Source: Molossus alvarezi | Lineage: Eukaryota > Chordata > Mammalia > Chiroptera > Molossidae | Length of the DNA: 64,000 bases | Direction of reading: 5' to 3' | Assembly: GCA_037176705.1 (NCBI GenBank) | Contig: CM073885.1 | Span: 164,042,290 to 164,106,289, forward strand | Shown here: in pieces, positions 44,766 to 56,365 of the stretch | Layout: every line of letters begins with the position of its first letter | Position numbering within the stretch: the stretch's first letter is position 1 | Notes under the pieces: model-generated | What the model saw: the letters and a program-made list of their open reading frames with translations, nothing else | Told to the model about the DNA's origin: nothing | The model's database searches: none | Translations under genes and position numbers: made by a program

Positions 44766-44990
44766 TTTTGTTTGTTTGTTTTTGTTTTTTTTTAATCCTC
44801 ACCTGAGAGGGAAAGAGAGAGAGAGAGAGAAACATCGATGTGAGAGAAACATTGATTAATTGCCCTCCGTAGTGCCCTGACTGGGGATTGAACCTGCAAC
44901 CCAGGTATGTGCCCTGCCCAGGAATTGACCTGGCAATCTTTTAGTGCACAGGACAATGTTCACCCTACTGTGCCACTCCTGCTGTGCTCA
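44766..44990 (-). mobile_element. VES SINE (V1-like), internally deleted
   Basis: Reverse-oriented: 'aatcctcacctgagagggaa' shows loss of the stretch before the GA run. 'gaacctgcaacccaggtatg' and a decayed head follow. Target duplication ctactagg at 44753-44760 and 44991-44998. Confidence 0.85.
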
Positions 44991-45225
44991 CTACTAGGTT
45001 TTAAACCCAAAGGGGGGGAAAACCTATGTCTACAAGAAGACTGCTACACAAATGTTCATAGCAGCTTTAGGTATAATAGGCAAAAGCTGATAACAGCCCA
45101 AATGTCCATCAACCAGGTAAATGAATTAACAAACTGTGGCATAATCATGCAATGGCACACTATTGGGCCATACAAATGAAGCAACTACTAATACATGCAG
45201 CAAAGAATAAATCTCAAAATTTCTG
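44991..45225 (+). mobile_element. Old LINE-1 ORF2 end, part 3
   Basis: 'acacaaatgttcatagcagc', 'cagcccaaatgtccatcaac' and 'aagaataaatctcaaaattt' are the terminal ORF2 words. Confidence 0.75.
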
Positions 45226-45489
45226 CACTGAGTAATAGTTTTGCCTGCTCTTGAACGTCACAGACAGAGCATGGTTACACCATGTGCTCAGTCATGTCTG
45301 GCTTCTTCTGTGCAACAGAGCTTTAACCACATCGTTGCTTACATCAGTGGTGCATCATGTTTTATTGTCAAATAACCAACTTGAAATTAGAATACTCTCC
45401 ACATCACACAGAGATTATATGCATGCATAACACTCGTGTGCAGAGTTCAACAACAGCAGTCTATTCAATTTAAAAGATTAGAGGTTGAG

Positions 45490-45702
45490 TCCGGCTGGTG
45501 TGGCTCAGGGGTTGAGCACTGACCCATGCACCAGGAGGTCAGAGGTTCGATTTCCGGTCAGAACACATGCCCAGATTGTGGGCCCACTCCTCAGTGGGGG
45601 GCATTCAGGAGGCAGCCAATCAATGTTCTGTCTCACTGGTGTTTCTATCTCTCTCTCCCTCTCCCTTCTTCTCTCTCTAAAATCAATCAAGAAAAAAACA
45701 TT

Positions 45703-45734
<32 letters not shown>

Positions 45735-45737
45735 AAT
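45490..45737 (+). mobile_element. VES SINE (V2), young
   Basis: Head 'tccggctggtgtggctcagg', B box 'gaggttcgatttccgg', 'ctctctaaaatcaatcaaga' and an (AAAT)n tail at 45704-45735. Perfect 13-bp target duplication attagaggttgag at 45477-45489 and 45738-45750. Confidence 0.96.
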
Positions 45738-45750
45738 ATTAGAGGTTGAG

Positions 45751-46905
45751 AAAACATTCAATATGCCTAGGTACACATTTACAAGATCAATTTATTTGTT
45801 ACTTTGAACTTTGCCTTCAAAGAAAAGGCCTGAGATGCAAGTTATGTTCTTTAGAAAAACCTTTGTGATATATTGATTAGAGTCCCCCTTTTGTGCCATT
45901 CTAAATGTATCACTTTTAAAATTTTTATTAATTATGTTCTTGGAATAGTCCAAACAAGCCTCTGCCCATTTCTTTTTCATCATTTTAAATACTCTCAATT
46001 TCCACAGTACTTCCTCTTTATCATACAGCAAGAATAATGTATATATTTAGTTCTTTTCATTTTTCTGTGTAAACCAGTACCTCTAAAGCTCTTCATCCTT
46101 AGCTGTCACTTGACTCTAAGTTTCTTTTGTGAATAATTGGCTGACATTTTCATACTTGTACTTTAGATACATAAAACAACTACACATTAAAAGAATATTA
46201 AGATATTGAAGTTACAGTTCACACTTTCATCAGAAGATCCTGGAATCCTCCAGCTTAATCAGTGTGATGCTCCCACATTGTATTTTTAATTATTTTAAGT
46301 TCCAGGTATTGAATTATTAACCTACACTCCAGGTATTATTCTGTTAGGTGTCTGTAGTTTGTATCATTGAATTTTCAAGATTCACTCAAATGGAAATAGG
46401 GCTATTAAGTTAAGGAAAAAATAGTATCGAGAGGTTTATTATCACCTGAATTTGCCTACAGGACAGGTCAACATCCTCTATGAAAAGTTAAAAAGTTTCA
46501 AAGCACTCTCACAATGGGTCTGAGTCCTGTTTCCCAGAATCATAAGATAGAGTTCCTGCTGTTATCCAAGGCATTTTAAGAATGTGTTGTGAGCAAATAG
46601 CTTCATCAAACTGCATGATATATATTTTCCATCTTAAAGGTGTCTTCAGTTAGACTATGTGCACTAAACCAATACCAAAGCCTTCAATTAACTGGCTGCT
46701 TTGAACATGATGTGAGTTTATTTTATAGAGATGCAGCATTCCTGGTTAAGATTTTTTTCAGATATAGATTTTCCCAACCCTCTTGAAACACCCACCTCTT
46801 CTCACCTATTTGAAATGCCATTCTTACACTATATCTAACACATAAGAGTAGTTAGATGCATTAAAAAAAAAATCCCCATTCTGTTTCACTGACCTCTTTT
46901 ACTGA
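45751..46905. other. Unassigned single-copy stretch
   Basis: AT-rich; no repeat or gene recognised. Confidence 0.4.
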
Positions 46906-46916
46906 GAAGTCACAAA

Positions 46917-47137
46917 CTTTTTTTTTTTAATTCTCATCTGAAAACATTTTTCATTTATCTTCAGATAGAGTGGGAGGGAGGAAGAGAGAGAGACACATTG
47001 ACTGGCTGCCACCCACACGACTCCAACTGGGGCCAGGGACAAACTGCAACCCAGGTACCTGCCCTTAGCGGGAACCAAACCCAGGTTTCTCTGGTCCATG
47101 GGCTGACACTCTAACTGCTGAGCCAAACCAGCCAGGG
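46917..47137 (-). mobile_element. VES SINE (V1)
   Basis: Reverse-oriented, with 'ttctcatctgaaaacatttt', 'aactggggccagggacaaac' and the head 'gagccaaaccagccagggc'. Confidence 0.92.
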
Positions 47138-47144
47138 CAGAAAC

Positions 47145-47550
47145 TACTATTTTAATTAGTATAGTTTTATAAATGTCTTTAGTACTTAGTTGGATTATCC
47201 ATCCTTCATTATTCTTTTTTTCTCCAGAATTTCTTAGTGATCTCTCATTACTGTCTTTTAATTTAAACTTTAAAATCAGTTTTTCATGTGGAAAAATTCT
47301 ATTGGTATTTGTTTTGGGATCAATTTCATAGACTGTTATTGGAATGAATACCATATTTTTTCCCAGTGTTGAATCTTACTTTAAATATTGTTTTAAAATT
47401 TTTGATTACAGTTGACATTCAATATTATATACATGTCAATTATACAGCACATAACTTACAATGTTGATTCCCCAGGTAAGTCAAGTACCCATGATGCCAT
47501 ACATAGTTATTACAATATTATTGACTCGTATTATTGATATAACTTTGTTT
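47145..47550 (-). mobile_element. Old LINE-1 relics (weak ORF2 then 3' UTR)
   Basis: 47390-47545 is clearly a reversed LINE-1 3' UTR ('gattacagttgacattcaat', 'ccatacatagttattacaat', 'attattgactcgtatta'). 47145-47380 has only weak ORF2-like words ('aaaattctattggtatttg', 'gggatcaatttcatagact'). Confidence 0.6.
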
Positions 47551-48316
47551 CACAAAAGATGATGGGGAGTAGAAAGACTCTTAATGCACCATTTTTACAT
47601 GTGACTACTTGAAAAATGACTGAGAAGAGACTGGTAGGATTAAAACAGAGCTATCATAGTGAAAGGGGTAAGTTACTATGTACTGAACATGAACTACATG
47701 GCAGAATATCCTCGTCACCCTTTCTGAGGTTGGTATCAATAGTCACAGTTTTATAGATCAGTAATCTGAGGTGCGGATTGGGATAGACAATAGAGAAGGG
47801 AACTGGAAGAATCCAAGCAAGGCTACAAGGGATCTGCCTGTAGGCATGCAATGGAGGTTTCTAGAGATGGTAGTGGTGGGGGATGGTCTGAGAGAAGGAG
47901 AAGGCTGCAGGGGCTTAGGCACAGAGAGATCCTGTACACAAGCAGAGAGCCAAAAGGACTCCTATGAGGGAGAAAGCTTGGGGTGAAATTTTAAGAAGGT
48001 ATTCTCAAAGAGCACTTTGCGGGAGGTGTTATGTAGTGTAAATTGATATTTCATTGTTTCCTCAAGAGGTGTTCAGTGAAAACTTATATTACATTTCATG
48101 ACTTTGCAAATCCATCTGTGTTTCAGATTTGACACTGAGACAAACTGTCATTGAGTGACCCAATTCTTTAAAAATATATATCTGGGTTATATTACTGATG
48201 TTTACTGAAAAAATAACTATTGTTTTTATATTTCCTAGAGGTTTCTGAGATTTCTTTAGGATGGGAACAAAAACTTGTTCCCATTCTACAATGCTTTGCC
48301 TTAAATAGAGGTATTT
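47551..48316. other. Unassigned stretch with a perfect hairpin
   Basis: No repeat family recognised. A 10-bp perfect inverted repeat with a 4-nt loop lies at 48261-48284. Confidence 0.4.
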
Positions 48317-48540
48317 TATTTAAAAAAATTTCTCTTTAATAATTTTTAGAGAGAGAATAAGGGAGAGGGAGAGAGAGACAGAAATATCGATGAGAGAGAA
48401 CATTGATTGGCCACCTCCAGCATGCCCCGCACCGGGAATTGGGCCCACAACCTAGGCATGTGCCCTGACTGGGAATAGAACCGACTAACTCCTGGTGGTA
48501 CATGGGTTGATGCTCAACCAGTCAGCCACACTGGCCAGGC
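48317..48540 (-). mobile_element. VES SINE (V2)
   Basis: Reverse-oriented, with 'acattgattggccacctcca', 'gcccacaacctaggcatgtg' and the head 'agtcagccacactggccagg'. Imperfect duplication cttaaatagaggta / ctttacaataggta. Confidence 0.92.
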
Positions 48541-48573
48541 TTTACAATAGGTACTTTAAAAAGTGTCAATATT

Positions 48574-48826
48574 GCCCTGGCAAGTTTGGCTCAGCAGTTA
48601 GAGCATTGGCCCGCGGACCAGAGAGTCCTGTGTTCGTTTCCACTAAGGGCATGTACCTCAGTTGCAGTTTGTTCCCAACGCCAGTTGGGGTCGTGTTGGT
48701 GGTAACCAGTCAATGTGTCTCTCTCACATTGACATGTCTCTCTCTCTCTCTCTCCTTCTCTTCTTCCCACTCTGTCATAAGATGAATGCAAGAATGTCCT
48801 CAGGTGAGGATAAAAAAATAATAAAT
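48574..48826 (+). mobile_element. VES SINE (V1)
   Basis: Head 'gccctggcaagtttggctca', 'cctcagttgcagtttgttcc' and tcctcaggtgagga before the tail. Perfect 16-bp target duplication aaaaagtgtcaatatt at 48558-48573 and 48827-48842. Confidence 0.96.
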
Positions 48827-49133
48827 AAAAAGTGTCAATATTTAAGATATCATTAAGAAAGGCCTAAAGTTTATTTAGCACAGATTTAAGCCTCCTAATA
48901 AATTAAACTGAAACCCATAATTTAATCCAGAATTGAGTGCTAAAAATCAATCTTTAAAATTCTACACATTAAAAAATAATTTTCTATTTAATATTTTAGT
49001 ATGTCTTTTAAGTGATACTTTTTTCTGACAAAGTAATACATTTATTGCAGAAAATGTGGGTGATACAAAATATATAAAGAAGAAAATTAAAATCACCCAG
49101 TAAATATTTGGTGGCATGCTGTTTTATTCATAT

Positions 49134-49177
49134 ATCTATCTATCTATCTATCTATCTATATATATATATATATATAT
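49134..49177 (+). repeat. (ATCT)n followed by (TA)n
   Basis: Seven tetranucleotide units running into a TA run. Confidence 0.93.
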
Positions 49178-49800
49178 CTGTGTTTTTATATATGTGTATG
49201 CATTCTTATAAAAATTTATTTTTACCTAATGCATTTCCACATTTAAAATTATACTCATAAGACATGATTTTAATTGTTTTCATAGCTATAGTTTTAAAAG
49301 ATAATTTTAAATAATTTATTCTATAATTTGTATTTGTTTAACCAATCTATTTTATAAATGATAAGGGGATAGATATCCTTTAATGTATATATTTCTTTTT
49401 AGCTCAATTGATTTCATTCCAGTTATCTCATAACTGGATACTAGGCAATGCTCTCTTATGTATTTCTAGTCTTCTCTCTTGTTCCATCCTACTCATCCAA
49501 CCCACCAATACAAACAAGCATGTTGTTTTGCCTTGATTATTGTTTCTTGCTTTCTTTCTCAGCTAAGAGGCTGTCATCTGGCTCCACAACTTTCTAAGTT
49601 TTATGACTTGAAATCAGGCCTTAGTATAGTCTATGGGGTGTAGCTTCAGTAGGCAAATAAAAAGTGAACCTAGCTTTATTCAAGGCATTTAGTAAATAAT
49701 TGCTGAATGGATAAAAGTTTACTTTGAGCTTGATTATACAGATCTAATTCATGTCAGAAGCACACAATCTACTTGACTGGCCTTTCTTTGGTTCTCATTG

Positions 49801-49852
49801 TATGTGTACATGTGTGTGTGCGTGTGTGCGTGTGTGCGTGTGTGTGTGTATG
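49801..49852 (+). repeat. (TG)n microsatellite, interrupted
   Basis: TG units with CG and TA interruptions. Confidence 0.88.
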
Positions 49853-50998
49853 TTGCCCTTAATTCAGAGAAACAGATTCTAATAATGTTGCCCTTTCCTT
49901 CCATTCGATTAGCATATAGCAATTAAAACATGTTTGTGCACTTATTTTACTTAGCTCTTTCTTAGAATTAGAAAAAAGGATGACAAAATTACAGAAACAA
50001 GCTAAAACTACTCAGAATTACATAGGGGTTTAACTTGTTTTATTACAATTATGATACAAGATTAACCATATCCACTGAGAGAAGGTTGGCAGCTAAATCA
50101 TTAGTTGTTATTTACAAAGCTAGTTCTTGGATTTCAAGATTTTCAAAAACTAATCCTATATGCAAAATCCTGAGAAAGAATGCAGAACTAAAGAATTAAA
50201 GAATTATACTCTAATATCAAAATTACATTTACATTATGCTTACATGATAGAAAAATTAGGCACTAGAACGTTTCAGGCTATAAAAGGATGGGTAATACAC
50301 TTTGGAAGGTTTGAGGTTTCGAATTAGCTACATTATTTCCAATTAACAGTGGAAAATATTGATATGTTTTCCATTAATGCAAAGGTAAAGGTATTTCTCC
50401 ACTAATAATAATAAATGGTAGTGTTTAGCATATAAATGGTGCAAGGTCTTAAATTACCTTTACTTTTGCTATATGAGGGCAGCTGAAGGAAATTTGATGC
50501 ATTTTTTATACGGTGTAATTTTATCTTGCTCGTACAGTGTGAGAAGAGTAATAATGATATTCTAATATTAATATAAGTACAAAATATACATATTGATGGA
50601 TAATAGCCATGTTTGTCGGACCTCCTTGCCAAGTCATATTAAAATGACAAATAATTGCAATTGCTTCACAGAGAAATGGTGCAGGATCTGTAGTCAAAAG
50701 CACATTAGGGACCAACAGTAGCCATTTGTTATCCTTTGTCAGGAAAACATGGCTCCTAATGAAAGTGAATGAAAGTACACTGATTGAGGACGGTGACACT
50801 AAACCTTTTTCTCGACAAGAGTCATGACATGGGTATTAATAAGAGGATTGAAAGTTGAAGACAAAGCTTTGGGTCTTAACATCTCTGTATAATCTTGATT
50901 TTCTTTTTGTTTGATTTTTAAAAATAAAGCCTGATAATTTCAAGGTCTGGGGGAATGTAACTGTGGGGCAGGAAAGGACAGTATAAAATGTAGTGGAT

Positions 50999-51059
50999 AC
51001 ATCCAAAGACATTTCAGGGTCAGTGTGAAGACATCCAAAGACATTTCAGGTTCAGTGTG
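50999..51059 (+). repeat. Two-copy 32-bp tandem duplication
   Basis: The word starting acatccaaagacatttcagg and ending tcagtgtg occurs at 50999 and again at 51031, with a single difference (G versus T) in the shared 29 bases. Confidence 0.93.
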
Positions 51060-51599
51060 TTCAGAACGGTTTCCCCAGCTGACTTGGGGCAATGTTATTT
51101 AAAATTGAAACAGCTCTCAAATCATAATATGAATGCTTTCTAAAAAAGAAATACTCTGCTATTTTTTTTTTCATTCAATCTGTTAAACATTCTTTTCCTT
51201 TTAATTTCTTCATCTTTGAAAATTATGGCCTCTCTATGCAAAATATTGCCAGAAGAAGAATTTTTTACCAGAGAAATGAGTAGCCTGATAAAGCAAAACA
51301 GGAAAACATAACTCCAGTTCAGAAATTTCTCAGCACAGTTTTATGGGATTATGATGGCTTTGTTATAAACCCAGGCATATACAGCTTTATTTCATCTTAT
51401 ACCTGCTGATTCTATTCCTGCAATATTTAAGACCGGCAGTTCCTGTCTGAGATGGTGTAAATATGCATGTACACATCCATGAATAAAGAGAAAATACCTT
51501 GTAGTTTCTAGTATTTTATTCAATATTTATGTACTGTATAACCTATCACTGTGCTATGTATTGGGAATATTGTTGCCCACAATCAAACAAATGGATAGT

Positions 51600-51825
51600 A
51601 ATAACTCTCACTAATTGAACACATTACATACCAGGCTCCTTGCTGAATTTTACAAAGATGATCCCACTTTATACTCACTACAGCCCCTCTGAAATACATA
51701 CTGTTGTTATTGCTTTTTTACAGGTAGGGGCCCCGAGGCCCAGAGGGGTTTAACGTTTTGCTTCAGGTCATATAGCTGGTAAGTGCTCAACCTAGGCAGA
51801 TTCCAGAGCCTTTGCTCCTATTAAA
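51600..51825 (-). repeat. MIR SINE
   Basis: Reverse orientation: 'acattacataccaggctcct', 'tttttacaggtaggggcccc', 'gaggcccagaggggtttaac', 'aggtcatatagctggtaagt' and 'gcagattccagagcctttgc' cover nearly the whole MIR. Confidence 0.9.
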
Positions 51826-53082
51826 TCTTTATACTATACAATATATTATGTGTGTATACATTCCCCCTGTCCCCTCCCCCTCGACACACACAGGGACTTT
51901 AAAAGCTCAGTTTTCCTCAGTTAGCTACCTGAGAATCTCAACTAGGTTTGATAGAGCTAAGGACTATAAAGTGAATAAAAAAAGACCTCTGAGTACCCTA
52001 AATAATTGTTTCAGTCATAAAATAAGTGAGCCTCTGGATTACACGTGTGATCAAGATGGACTGAGTCTGACCTGGAGCCTTTGTACGAAAGCTAGTGTAC
52101 TTTCTTCATATGGGAATTCCTTAGGTTCTCACTTAGAGAATCTTAGCTCTTGTATCCCAGACAACGTGCATATAATAAGTGGCAGATTTCAAGAACCGGA
52201 GAGTCACAGTGGACAAAACTAGAGATGGGTACAGTGATACTATGAAATGGAGGAAATAAAGACATAAATAAGACTAAGAAATTAAGGAAAGATCATTAAA
52301 AGCCAATTATCCTGTATCTTTCATAGACCCTAATTATATTGGATAGGATATCATGACAACAGAGATCCCTAATGATTACTCTGAAGTAATAGCACTTACA
52401 AGATAACACGGTTATTATTTATGACACTGTTATTATTTATGTAAGATATTACATACTTTAGTAAAAATTTCAACAAAAGGTTGAAATAGTAAACTTTGAT
52501 ATGTAAAGTTGTTTAAAAAGGATGAGCCATAATTTACTTATGATGAACACATCCTTTTGCAACATTTGCAATATGAATAAGGTGTAATTGTACGTCATAT
52601 ATTTAAAAAGGTGTACTGGACATTTGTGTTGCTATTATGTCTTTTGGCAATGACCTTGATATTTGGGGGAGGAGAAGGGAGCATTCCACCCCTCACCCCA
52701 TGTCAGATAGTCTGGTTGAGGCTCTATGTCTAGTCCTATCTAGGGTAGACCATGTGACACAGACAAAGGTCAATCAAGGCATCACATTTTTATGTTGAGA
52801 AATGCAAATAATTGATCTAGGAGGAGTGGACCTCAGAATTATTGCTGGGAATGTTAAAACAAGGCTCTGTCTCTTTCTTGTTAAAGGTCAAACTAGAAGA
52901 ATGAAGCTCCAGTTACTGGCCACAGTAGTGTGACTAGAGGGAAGGGCTAATCTGAGAATGAGGTCCATAGGGAGGAGAGGATGCTGAGAAGGAAAAAGAA
53001 ACCAAATTTGATAATATTGTAGAATTATGACCAAATCAATTCCTTTTTTTGGTTAAGCAATCCAGTAGCTTTCTTTAAAAAT
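51826..53082. other. Unassigned stretch
   Basis: 52640-52990 has the texture of an old interspersed repeat, but I cannot name it. The 136-codon open frame at 51812-52222 shows no domain and overlaps the MIR. Confidence 0.35.
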
Positions 53083-53094
53083 TTGTAATGGATA

Positions 53095-53343
53095 GCCCTG
53101 GCCAGTTTGGCTCAGCAGTTAGCATTGACCCATGGACCAGAGTAGTGGGTTCACTTCTGGTCAAGAGCACATACCTTGGTTGCAGTTCGGTCCCTGACCC
53201 TGGTCAGGGTCATGTGGGAGGCAAGCAGTCGATGTGTCTCTCTCTCACATTGATGTTTCCCTCCCTCTCTTCTTCTCCCTCCCACTCTATCTGAAGATAA
53301 ATGGAAAAAAATGTCTTCAGGTGAGAATTAAAAAAAAATTTTT
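53095..53343 (+). mobile_element. VES SINE (V1)
   Basis: Head 'gccctggccagtttggctca', 'taccttggttgcagttcggt', tail after ggtgagaatta. Target duplication ttgtaatggata / ttgtaatgaata at 53083-53094 and 53344-53355. Confidence 0.94.
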
Positions 53344-53574
53344 TTGTAATGAATAGAATCCTAACTAATTCAATAGATAATACATACATAGCAAAAAATG
53401 AAAAAGAACTATAATGCCTATTATAAGTAGGGATGTGGGATAAGTATACACATATATATTGAGGTAGAAATATAAAGTATCACAGTCTTTCTGGCATCAT
53501 CCATTAGAATTTATATGTATATAAATAAATTATGTATATATATAAATGTATTTATATACAATGGTATATATGCC

Positions 53575-54000
53575 ATCATCTTACTCCTGGGAATTTATAT
53601 CTTAAAAACATACACAGGACATACATTCTAAGAACTGAAGTTGTCTATTGCAGCATTTTTCATAGTGGCAAAAAGTGGAAACAAAATGAATGTCCACGAG
53701 TGAGATCATGGCTGCATGTGTGACAGCGCAGTCCCAGCGTGGACAATAAGGGCCGTTATGTAGCCTTCAAAGAATGAATGAAAGCCATATCAGGTGACTT
53801 GGAAGAATTTCCACAAGTTATTCAGAGTGACAATCAAGATGGAGAAGCAGTGCACCATGACATTATTTTTAAAGCTGAGATAATCCCCAGCATATGACTA
53901 CATATAACTATATAGGATTATGGCAGTACAGACAAAATATGAATAGTATTGGATTTTTAACATGGATCATTTGGGGGAGGGTATTTGATGTCAATGAAAG
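53575..54000 (+). mobile_element. Old LINE-1 ORF2 end and 3' UTR, degenerate
   Basis: 'catcttactcctgggaattt', 'ttgcagcatttttcatagtg' and 'aaacaaaatgaatgtccacg' are recognisable L1M ORF2-end words; the rest is diverged. Confidence 0.6.
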
Positions 54001-54556
54001 GGGAAACATAAGGACGAATCAAGCAGAAAAGAAAAACAAAACTTTATACTTAAAAAAGCATGTGTGTGCTCATACCTGTGTATTTATGTAAAATCATATA
54101 TGGAATATATACATATGTATTAGGTATTTTAAATTATATGTGTATGTGTATATATGTAAAAAGAAATAAAATACAAATGGGTATCTTAGGCAGATTCTAA
54201 TTTTACTGTTATAAATAGCAAAAAATAAAATAAAACAAAATGTACTAGCTGACTGGGTTTGAAGGAATGTTTCCTCTTGCAGTGGATTATCTGTCAGTCC
54301 AGCTGCACCAGTGGTGGAGGGTAGTCCAGGGCCCATGCTTCTAGCCTACCACGTTTAGCTTCTCAAGACCTTGGCTTTTGCAGAAAAATATGGTAGTTCT
54401 GGACAACATCCCATGACAACACCAAGGAAGAGGATCAGAGTAGGGCTGGAGACAGACAACTGTTCTCAGCTGTAACTCCAGGATACTAGTTATTAGCTCA
54501 ATTTCTGAGTGTGTTGGTGTTATCCTTTCCTAGTCATGGTTTCAAGATCACCCAGA

Positions 54557-54606
54557 GTCATGTCATGTCATGTCATGTCATGTCATGTCATGTCATGTCA
54601 TGTCAT
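54557..54606 (+). repeat. (GTCAT)10 pentanucleotide repeat
   Basis: Ten perfect units. Confidence 0.96.
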
Positions 54607-54758
54607 ACTCATATTTTTTCATATTATGTTATGTTACATTTAGTTATTCTGTATTTTCACTATATTTTATTATTTTTAGGTGATGCATATCTTTTATTAA
54701 TATTTTAAATTTCCAACTGCCAATTTATGTTTTTGTTTTGCTTTCGATTAGGTCCAGA

Positions 54759-54759
<1 letters not shown>

Positions 54760-54789
<30 letters not shown>
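54760..54789 (+). repeat. (AC)n microsatellite
   Basis: About 14 dinucleotide units. Confidence 0.93.
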
Positions 54790-54792
<3 letters not shown>

Positions 54793-54835
54793 CATGAAAT
54801 TGGAATTTTCTTTTCTTTTTGAAAATAAACATTTT

Positions 54836-55057
54836 TTTTAATCCTCACCCAAGGACATTTTTCCATTTTTTGTTCAGATAGAGTGGGAGGGAGAGAGAAA
54901 GAGAAAGAAACATTGACGTGAAAGGGGCATATTGAGTGGCTGCCACCCGCACAACCAACCAGGGTCGGGGACAAACTGCAACTGAGGTACATGCCCTTAG
55001 TGGGAACCAAACCCCAGTCTCTCTGATGTTCTAACCGCTGAGCCAAACCGGCCAGTG
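54836..55057 (-). mobile_element. VES SINE (V1) in the pseudogene 3' end
   Basis: Reverse-oriented, with tcctcacccaagga, 'accaaccagggtcggggaca' and the head 'agccaaaccggccagtg'. Perfect 16-bp target duplication tgaaaataaacatttt at 54820-54835 and 55058-55073. Confidence 0.96.
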
Positions 55058-56124
55058 TGAAAATAAACATTTTATTGGGAGTTTAAATTGCTCCAAAAAC
55101 TCCATAAAAGCAAAAAGAAATAGGGTCCAGATGGAGAAGCAACAGACTAGAAATCGCAAAATGGTCACCAGCAGGCTGGGTGCAGGAGCTAGGGCACATG
55201 GGGATGGCAAGGAGAGGGAGGAGGGCAGAAAGGCTCAGAGGCAGAGAGAAGGAGGTCTTTTGCCCAGGTCCACCCACCACTGCAGGTACAGAAAGAATGA
55301 CACACTTTTCAGTTCTCTTTCTTTTAAATATTTGTTGTTGTTGGTGGTGGTGGTGGTTTTGTTTTGTTTTTTTAAAAAGCCTTAAGATCAGCTACTTGTC
55401 TACAAAATGTAAAATGTTACCAGTCACTTCATAGAACAGTTCAGAGTGTTCAAATACTGACCAATATAGTTTCCTCTCCCTCCCCCCCTTTCTCCTGAAT
55501 CATTACTACTGAATGAGTCGCTTGACATCCTGTATAGGTTACATGGCAACTTAGTGCCCAGACTTGGTGACCAGGGAAAGAGGCTGGGCCTGGAATACCA
55601 GGAGGGCCTGGGTGTGGCTGGGAAGGAAGGGGGAGAGCGAGCAGAGCTGTGAGCATGGACTGGAGGGGAAGGAGTTGGGAGAGGAGGGTCGGGGCTGGCT
55701 GCCCCTCTAGCCAGAGGAGGTGGCTGCAGCCTTAGTTGACAGGAAGGCAGCTGAGTGAGAGCCAGCTGGGCCCGGCTCTGGATGGGCGGAGGGACAGGGA
55801 CTCGCGGTGAGGCTCTGAGTGGGTTGCAACAGGGGCAGTGGGAGGGATCGAGGTTGCTGCAGTGGAGGTAGCTGGAGTCTACCATGGGAGGAGGCAGAGA
55901 TGTCACAGGGCTTCTCAGGGACAAGCACTTAACACAGGGTCTCTTCCTTTTGGAGGCCAGAAATCCCTCTGCCTCTTGGTCTTGCTGCTGGGACTGTGTC
56001 TGCAGAACTGTCTCTCTCGTCCCCTTCTTTTGTTACTGTAGTTGTCCCAGGCTGACCAGGCTGGTAGACGTGGGAGTGAAGCTGCCCCTCCTTCCGGGCC
56101 GTTTCCTAGAACTTGGCCTGTTCT

Positions 56125-56365
56125 TCTTTTTTATAATTCTCACCCGGGGATATTTTTATATTTATCTTCAAACGGTGAGTGGGAAGAAGAAAGGGAGGGA
56201 AGGAGAGAGAGAGAAACATGGATGGGAGAGGAACACATCAATTGGCTGCCACCCGCAGGACTAGGGTCTAACCACAACCACGATACATGCCCTTGGCCAG
56301 AATCAAACCCGGGATTCCCTGGTCTGCAGGCGGGCACCCTAACCGCTGAGCAGACTGGCCAGGGC
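56125..56365 (-). mobile_element. VES SINE (V1) in the pseudogene HMG box
   Basis: Reverse-oriented, with 'attctcacccggggatattt' and the head 'gagcagactggccagggc'. Target duplication tggcctgttct / tggtctgttct at 56114-56124 and 56366-56376. It separates the start of the former HMG box from its basic tail. Confidence 0.93.

Larger units (their letters stand above)
48843..51599. other. 2.7-kb stretch without recognised transposons
   Basis: Contains a (TCTA)n(TA)n repeat (49134-49177), a (TG)n repeat (about 49801-49852) and a 32-bp tandem duplication (50999-51059). 50250-50830 lacks repeat texture. No coding frame stands out. Confidence 0.5.

Noticed and set aside
54557..54606. CRISPR-like regular repeats
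   Set aside because: Contiguous pentanucleotide units without spacers in a mammalian context; a simple microsatellite.
55424..55924. 166-codon minus-strand frame as a functional gene
   Set aside because: It is one frame of the broken TCF7L1 C-terminal region; the recognisable words switch between two frames, showing frameshifts.
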